A stretch of DNA of 6,388 nt from Burkholderiales bacterium. GTDB taxonomy: Bacteria; Pseudomonadota; Gammaproteobacteria; Burkholderiales; Burkholderiaceae_C. Shown here in pieces: positions 6,299 to 6,388 of this stretch. The stretch is from positions 1-6,388 of the forward strand of contig CANJKD010000151.1 of NCBI GenBank assembly GCA_947474415.1, given 5' to 3'. The translations under genes and the position numbers were made by a program. Within the stretch, counting starts at the first letter, position 1, and the number at the start of each line of letters is the position of its first letter. The notes under the pieces are model-generated. The model saw nothing but the letters and a program-made list of their open reading frames with translations. It was not told the origin of the DNA and made no database searches.

Positions 6299-6324
6299 CG
6301 GGGCCGGCGTCGACGCGGGCCCCG
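6299..6324 (+). terminator. GC-rich hairpin after coxM, possible terminator
   Basis: CGGGGCC (6299-6305) pairs perfectly with GGCCCCG (6318-6324). Inside, after one G/G mismatch, GCG and CGC pair around a TCGA loop; the core GCGTCGACGC (6307-6316) is a perfect palindrome. It starts 14 bases after the coxM stop. There is no T run after it (GCTTACGATCC follows), so it is not a classical intrinsic terminator; it may give weak termination or protect the 3' end of the mRNA. Confidence 0.35.
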
Positions 6325-6362
6325 GCTTACGATCCGCCGGGTCGTCCCATGAACGCGCTGCC

Positions 6363-6388
6363 ATGACCTTGTCGCCGACCCCGCTCAC
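6363..6388 (+). CDS. possible start of a following gene (partial, very weak)
   Basis: An ATG at 6363 opens a frame (MTLSPTPL...) to the right edge. It overlaps the stop of a five-codon ATG-initiated frame at 6349-6366. No Shine-Dalgarno is visible and too few residues are available to judge. It is listed only because form II clusters usually continue with accessory genes on the same strand. Confidence 0.15.

Noticed and set aside
5999..6388. Minus-strand open frame running in from the right edge
   Set aside because: It overlaps the conserved C-terminal part of coxM and shows no family signature; no supporting ribosome site was seen.
1..6388. CRISPR array, insertion sequence, tRNA, rRNA or phage element
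   Set aside because: No regularly spaced identical repeats, terminal inverted repeats, transposase motifs or cloverleaf-like segments were seen; almost all the sequence is ordinary coding DNA.

Overview
The window is GC-rich and densely coded on the + strand, with strong preference for G/C-ending codons and AAGGAG ribosome binding sites. Together with the protein types, this suggests a betaproteobacterium of the Burkholderiales; that placement is inference, because no rRNA or other phylogenetic marker is present. All six complete genes read left to right and fall into two blocks.

Block 1 (98-2372) is a three-gene ABC importer of the tungstate family: permease (tupB), ATPase (tupC) and periplasmic oxyanion-binding protein (tupA). 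The genes overlap, with ATGA-type stop/start junctions, so they are almost certainly one transcript. A further reading frame enters from the left edge and ends in an ATGA overlap with tupB; it may be the tail of another operon gene.

Block 2 (2571-6284) is a three-subunit molybdenum hydroxylase in the order small [2Fe-2S], large molybdopterin, medium FAD. Order and sequence match the 'form II' aerobic carbon monoxide dehydrogenase-like group (coxSLM). The large subunit has AYRGAGR where true CO dehydrogenases (form I) carry AYRCSFR, so it lacks the Cys that holds the Cu of the Mo-Cu site. CO oxidation should therefore not be assumed; the substrate is unknown. Each of the three genes has the same AAGGAG Shine-Dalgarno with a 6-nt spacer.

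The 198-base gap between the blocks (2373-2570) holds an imperfect 11-bp tandem repeat and an 8-bp inverted repeat, but no convincing promoter hexamers. After the last gene there is a strong GC hairpin (6299-6324), then about 60 bases that may lead into another gene beyond the window.

The likely logic is that the importer captures tungstate and/or molybdate, which is built into the pyranopterin cofactor used by the adjacent hydroxylase. The cofactor-maturation genes often found with such enzymes (XdhC/CoxF, MoxR-like CoxD, CoxE types) are not in the window. I found no CRISPR, IS element, tRNA, rRNA or clearly new multi-gene system. The points most worth checking are the importer-hydroxylase linkage and a Cys-x-Cys motif in the binding protein.
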